Shown: piece by piece, positions 15,405 to 18,372 of the stretch
Position numbering within the stretch: position 1 is the stretch's first letter
Layout: each line of letters begins with the position of its first letter
DNA from: GCA-2747515 sp964427825
Lineage (GTDB): Bacteria; Patescibacteriota; Minisyncoccia; Moranbacterales; GCA-2747515
Reading direction: 5' to 3'
Length of the DNA stretch: 18,372 nucleotides
Assembly: GCA_964427825.1 (NCBI GenBank)
Contig: CAYRUU010000019.1
Span: 1 to 18,372 of the forward strand
Made by a program: the position numbers and the translations under genes
Notes under the pieces: generated by a model
What the model saw: the letters and a program-made list of their open reading frames with translations, nothing else
The model's database searches: none
Told to the model about the DNA's origin: nothing

Positions 15405-16457
15405 ATGTATAGGAATGTGATTTTAATTGGTGTTGTCTGCGCCGCCGTGGTGGTGCTTGGCGGGTGTGTGGGTTCATCGTCATCGGGCGCGTCCATTGGT
15501 GGTGTCATGAAGAGTAGTGATGGTGGACGCACATTTACGCCACACAATGCCATTGACGCCAAGCGCACCATTGCGCGGAACAATGTTTCGGCAATGGCCA
15601 TTGATCCGCAGAAGAGCACGACGGTGTATATTGGCACTACGACCGCCGATGTGTTCGTGAGTCGCGACGGTGCGGCAACATGGACATCGCTTCCATGTGG
15701 ACTGACGGCGATTCGCAGCATTTTGATTGATCCGTACAACACACAAACTCTCTATGTCAGCGGTATGTATGAGGGGCGGGGCAGTGTGGTGCGCAGTGAT
15801 GACGGTGGGCAGCAGTGGCGCCGCATTTATGTGGAGCCAACAGACGGCACTAATATTTCCGCCATGGTGATGTCGCCGCACAGCGCGCAGGTAGTGTTCA
15901 TTGGCACATCCGGTGGCACGATTGCGCGCACTGATAATGGCGGCACAACATGGCAAAACGTTTATTATGCCAAAAACCGCATCAGCGACCTCGCCATCAA
16001 TCCGCAAAATCTCGCAGCGATTTATGCGCTTGTTGGTACGACGGATGTGGTGGTGTCGTATGACAACGGCGGCACATTTGCCAGTGTGAACAGCATGGAG
16101 CGCGACAGCGCATCACAAAAAAAATACACTGGAACACTGTATTCCATGACGGTTGACCCTGCGGTGCCCAATTCCATTATCGTGGGCACAAATAGTGGCG
16201 TCTTTCGTTCTGCAGACAACGGCGTCAGTTGGCAGGCGGTGGATGTGATTGCTAGCACCATTGGTGTGCCCATCTATGCGCTTGCCATTAGCCCGCACAA
16301 CGGGCAATTAGTCTATGCGGCGGCAAAGGCGGTGTATACGAGTGTGGGCAGCGAATGGGCGATTACAGATACAACAAGTGCCTACACGGTGGACACCATT
16401 GTGCATGACCCGACGGACCCGAGTGTGGTATACTTGGGCATGCAGAAGGTGAAATAA
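15405..16457 (+). CDS. Asp-box (BNR/VPS10-like) beta-propeller lipoprotein
   Basis: From the ATG at 15405 it has 350 residues; a TTG at 15396 is a less likely start. The signal peptide ends in the lipobox 'VLGGC' with Cys21, so the mature protein is lipid-anchored outside the membrane. At least six Asp-box motifs (S/T-x-D-x-G-x-x-W/F) mark the blades of a sialidase/VPS10/Ycf48-type propeller: SSDGGRTF, SRDGAATW, SDDGGQQW, TDNGGTTW, SYDNGGTF and SADNGVSW. Between them are 'MAIDPQ' and 'ILIDPYN' strands. No sialidase catalytic set is apparent, so a structural or binding role is more likely than hydrolysis. frr follows after 20 bp, possibly on the same transcript. Confidence 0.88.
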   Translation: MYRNVILIGVVCAAVVVLGGCVGSSSSGASIGGVMKSSDGGRTFTPHNAIDAKRTIARNNVSAMAIDPQKSTTVYIGTTTADVFVSRDGAATWTSLPCGLTAIRSILIDPYNTQTLYVSGMYEGRGSVVRSDDGGQQWRRIYVEPTDGTNISAMVMSPHSAQVVFIGTSGGTIARTDNGGTTWQNVYYAKNRISDLAINPQNLAAIYALVGTTDVVVSYDNGGTFASVNSMERDSASQKKYTGTLYSMTVDPAVPNSIIVGTNSGVFRSADNGVSWQAVDVIASTIGVPIYALAISPHNGQLVYAAAKAVYTSVGSEWAITDTTSAYTVDTIVHDPTDPSVVYLGMQKVK

Positions 16458-16477
16458 TTGGTTATGAGAAAGAGTAT

Positions 16478-17035
16478 ATGTTTAAAACATTGATGACGAA
16501 ATCCACACCGGACCTTGATGCTGTTGTAGCGCACTTTGAAAAGGAAGCGGCAAAGATTCGCACGGGACGCGCTACGCCGGCACTTGTGGAAAGTGTGATA
16601 GTGGAAGCGTATGGTGTACCGTCGCCACTCAAGCAGATCGCTAGCATTTCCGTGCCGGAGGCGCGGCAGCTACTGGTGCAGCCGTGGGATCGGGCACAGT
16701 TGGCAGAGGTGGAGAAGGCGATCGTCAAGGCAAACATTGGCGCACAGACATCCAATGATGGCTTGGCGGTGCGCTTGACGTTTCCACCGATGACAGAAGA
16801 GAATCGTCGCGACCTTGTGAAAGTACTCAACCAAAAAACGGAGGAGGCACGCGTGGGTATTCGCACGGTGCGCGAGGACGTGTGGAAGGCCATTGTGGCG
16901 GCGGAGAAGTCCGGTGACATGACGGAAGACGAGAAATTCACAAGTAAGGACGCTTTGCAGGAGGTTGTGGACGCATACAATCAAAAAATTGAGGAGATGC
17001 GCAAGAGGAAAGAGGAAGATGTTATGACGATATAA
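16478..17035 (+). CDS. frr: Ribosome recycling factor
   Basis: Splits post-termination ribosomes together with EF-G. Its 185 residues match the family in length and sequence: 'EKEAAKIRTGRATPALVESV', 'EAYGVPSPLKQIASISVPEARQ' (reported in two overlapping parts), 'VQPWD', 'ANIGAQTSNDGLAVRL', 'PPMTEENRRDLVK' and the C-terminal helix 'YNQKIEEMRKRKEEDVMTI'. The fold is a three-helix bundle with a small beta domain. A purine-rich GAGAAAGAG lies about 4-12 bases before the ATG and may act as ribosome site. rseP follows after 26 bp. Confidence 0.97.
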   Translation: MFKTLMTKSTPDLDAVVAHFEKEAAKIRTGRATPALVESVIVEAYGVPSPLKQIASISVPEARQLLVQPWDRAQLAEVEKAIVKANIGAQTSNDGLAVRLTFPPMTEENRRDLVKVLNQKTEEARVGIRTVREDVWKAIVAAEKSGDMTEDEKFTSKDALQEVVDAYNQKIEEMRKRKEEDVMTI

Positions 17036-17061
17036 TTGATCACTAGTTACTTATTAAAGAT

Positions 17062-18264
17062 ATGCTTGGAACAATCATTATTTTTGCCATCATTTTGGGT
17101 GTGCTGATCTTTGTGCATGAGTTGGGGCATTTTCTTGTGGCGCGCAGAAATGGCGTGACGGCGCATGAATTCGGTTTCGGCTTTCCGCCGCGGATTTTTG
17201 GCATTGTGCACGATCCATCCACGGGCAGGCGCCGCATGGTGTGGGGCAATAGAGACTATCGCGGCACAAACACATTGTATTCGTTGAACTGGATCCCTCT
17301 TGGCGGTTTTGTGCGCATCAAGGGTGAGCAGCCCGTTTCACAGGAGGATCTGGAAGATACAACACTGTCGGAAGAAGAACGCGCCTATGCGCGCATGTCG
17401 CGCGATGCCGATAGTTTTGCTATGCAGTCCATTTGGACGCGGACGAGAATTTTGATTGCTGGTGTGACGATGAATGCGCTTCTGGCGTGGGGTTTGGTTG
17501 TGATTGTCTTGATGATCGGCGCACCGGAGCCGCGTGATGCTGTGTCGTCGCGCGCCATTGTGGTGCGAGACACGGGCGTGCAAATCACCAATGTGGAGCA
17601 GGCGTCGCCGGCGGATGCGATGGGCGTGAAGATTGGCGACGTGGTGACGTCGCTGTGTGTGGGCTCCGCACCGTGTACGGCAGTGCCCGATGCGGACACG
17701 CTGCGCACCACAATCTTTGCGCATAAAGGTGAGAGCATTCACATGCAGGTACTACGCGGCAAGGAGGCAGTGCAACTTACGGGGACACTACGTGCCGAAA
17801 CCGTGGAAGATCAAGGCGCGCTCGGCATCGCCATGGCGGATATGTCGGTGGTGCGGTATCCGTGGTATGCGGCGGTGTGGGAAGGTTTGATGCGCGTAAT
17901 TAGTTTGATCGTTTTGACGGTGAGTACGTTTTGGCACTTGATCGTTTCACTCTTTGGTGGACCGGCGGTGGATGCGGAGGTTGCAGGTCCGGTGGGCATC
18001 GCCATCCTCACGCAACAAATGCGCGATCTCGGATTTGTCTACCTCATTCAATTTGCAGCGGTGTTGAGTATCAATCTTGCTATTATCAACATTTTGCCAA
18101 TTCCGGCTCTGGATGGCGGACGCCTGTTTTTCTTGCTCATTGAGGCGATCAAGGGGCGCCCAGTTAATCAGCGTTTTGAAAGCATGGCGCACACGATCTT
18201 TTTCATTGCATTGCTGCTTTTCATGGCAATCATCACCGTCCGCGATGTGGTGAAGTTGTTTTAG
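17062..18264 (+). CDS. rseP: RseP-type site-2 membrane metalloprotease (M50)
   Basis: Intramembrane zinc protease that cuts membrane-bound regulators and remnant signal peptides. The 400 residues show the zinc motif HELGH (His19, Glu20, His23) in the first helix. 'GFGFPPRIFG' and the membrane re-entrant 'IPLGGFVRIKGE' follow. A single PDZ domain lies at about 170-255 ('NVEQASPADAMGVKIGD'), and the third zinc ligand motif 'NILPIPALDGGR' has Asp351. Length and order are normal for bacterial RseP proteins with one PDZ domain. It is the third gene of a likely lipoprotein-frr-rseP run. No cognate anti-sigma factor is in the window. Confidence 0.95.
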   Translation: MLGTIIIFAIILGVLIFVHELGHFLVARRNGVTAHEFGFGFPPRIFGIVHDPSTGRRRMVWGNRDYRGTNTLYSLNWIPLGGFVRIKGEQPVSQEDLEDTTLSEEERAYARMSRDADSFAMQSIWTRTRILIAGVTMNALLAWGLVVIVLMIGAPEPRDAVSSRAIVVRDTGVQITNVEQASPADAMGVKIGDVVTSLCVGSAPCTAVPDADTLRTTIFAHKGESIHMQVLRGKEAVQLTGTLRAETVEDQGALGIAMADMSVVRYPWYAAVWEGLMRVISLIVLTVSTFWHLIVSLFGGPAVDAEVAGPVGIAILTQQMRDLGFVYLIQFAAVLSINLAIINILPIPALDGGRLFFLLIEAIKGRPVNQRFESMAHTIFFIALLLFMAIITVRDVVKLF

Positions 18265-18317
18265 CGCGGACACCTCTCTGTTGGTTCAAATCTTCCGACC
18301 CCAAGCCATTTTTTTCT

Positions 18318-18372
18318 TGTCATTCCGACCGGCGTGAGCAAAGCGAACGAAGTGGAGGAGTCTTGCTCTTGC
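18318..18372. repeat. Dispersed intergenic repeat, 'CATTCCGACCGG' type, cut by window end
   Basis: The stretch starting TGTCATTCCGACCGG and running through GCGAACGAAGTGGAGGAGTC resembles the GTCATTCCGAgcgnagcGAGGAATC-type repeats that occur in many copies in environmental bacterial genomes. Only one copy lies in this window and it runs off the end, so length and symmetry cannot be measured. A T-run precedes it (18309-18315), and it may double as the rseP transcript end. Confidence 0.55.

Noticed and set aside
18281..18308. tRNA 3'-end-like string GGTTCAAATC...CCCCAAGCCA after rseP
   Set aside because: It contains a T-loop-like core and a terminal CCA, but the 5' half of the T stem does not pair and the acceptor spacing is one base off. 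It could be a relic attachment site but cannot be supported.

Overview
The window reads as a bacterial chromosome segment using the standard code (TGA ends gatA and other genes). The housekeeping set (NAD-dependent ligA, gatC-gatA, a compact sufC-sufB-sufD cluster, frr-rseP), the small lipoproteins, the weak Shine-Dalgarno signals and the tight gene packing suit a small-genome environmental lineage such as the Candidate Phyla Radiation. That placement is inference; no 16S rRNA or ribosomal protein gene is present to fix it.

Left part (1-9,286), GC-rich by eye: the 3' end of a LamG-domain surface protein; ligA; an RDD membrane protein; gatC and gatA; and a one-helix membrane protein coupled to gatA. 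All are on the + strand. This run meets a minus-strand block head-on: sufC-sufB-sufD, preceded by a SIMPL-domain membrane protein gene. A terminator hairpin sits between SIMPL and sufC, and a good sigma70-type promoter for sufC overlaps it.

Middle part (about 9,430-15,240), all genes on the minus strand and strikingly AT-rich, at least across the large gene: an accessory island. Its centre is a 1119-residue protein with every hallmark of a type V CRISPR effector. It has a Cas12a-like N-terminus, RuvC motifs at D749, E973 and D1089, and a four-cysteine zinc ribbon where Cas12a carries its Nuc domain. The motif spacing and zinc ribbon point to the Cas12a2 (type V-A2) group, the RNA-activated abortive-infection nucleases. 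No cas1, cas2, cas4 or CRISPR array is visible here. The effector lies 20 bp behind the C-terminal remnant of a type I restriction specificity subunit (hsdS). The N-terminal remnant of an hsdR gene lies at the far right edge of the island, joined to a DUF4405-like membrane protein. Between the two remnants are a small lipoprotein gene and a class II tRNA-Ser(GCU) whose acceptor stem is broken. The picture is a decayed, recombined defence island that has kept one intact and possibly functional Cas12a2-like nuclease.

Right part (15,400-18,372) returns to GC-rich + strand genes: an Asp-box (BNR/VPS10-like) beta-propeller lipoprotein, frr, and the rseP-type site-2 protease. The window ends inside an intergenic repeat of the dispersed 'CATTCCGACCGG' type.
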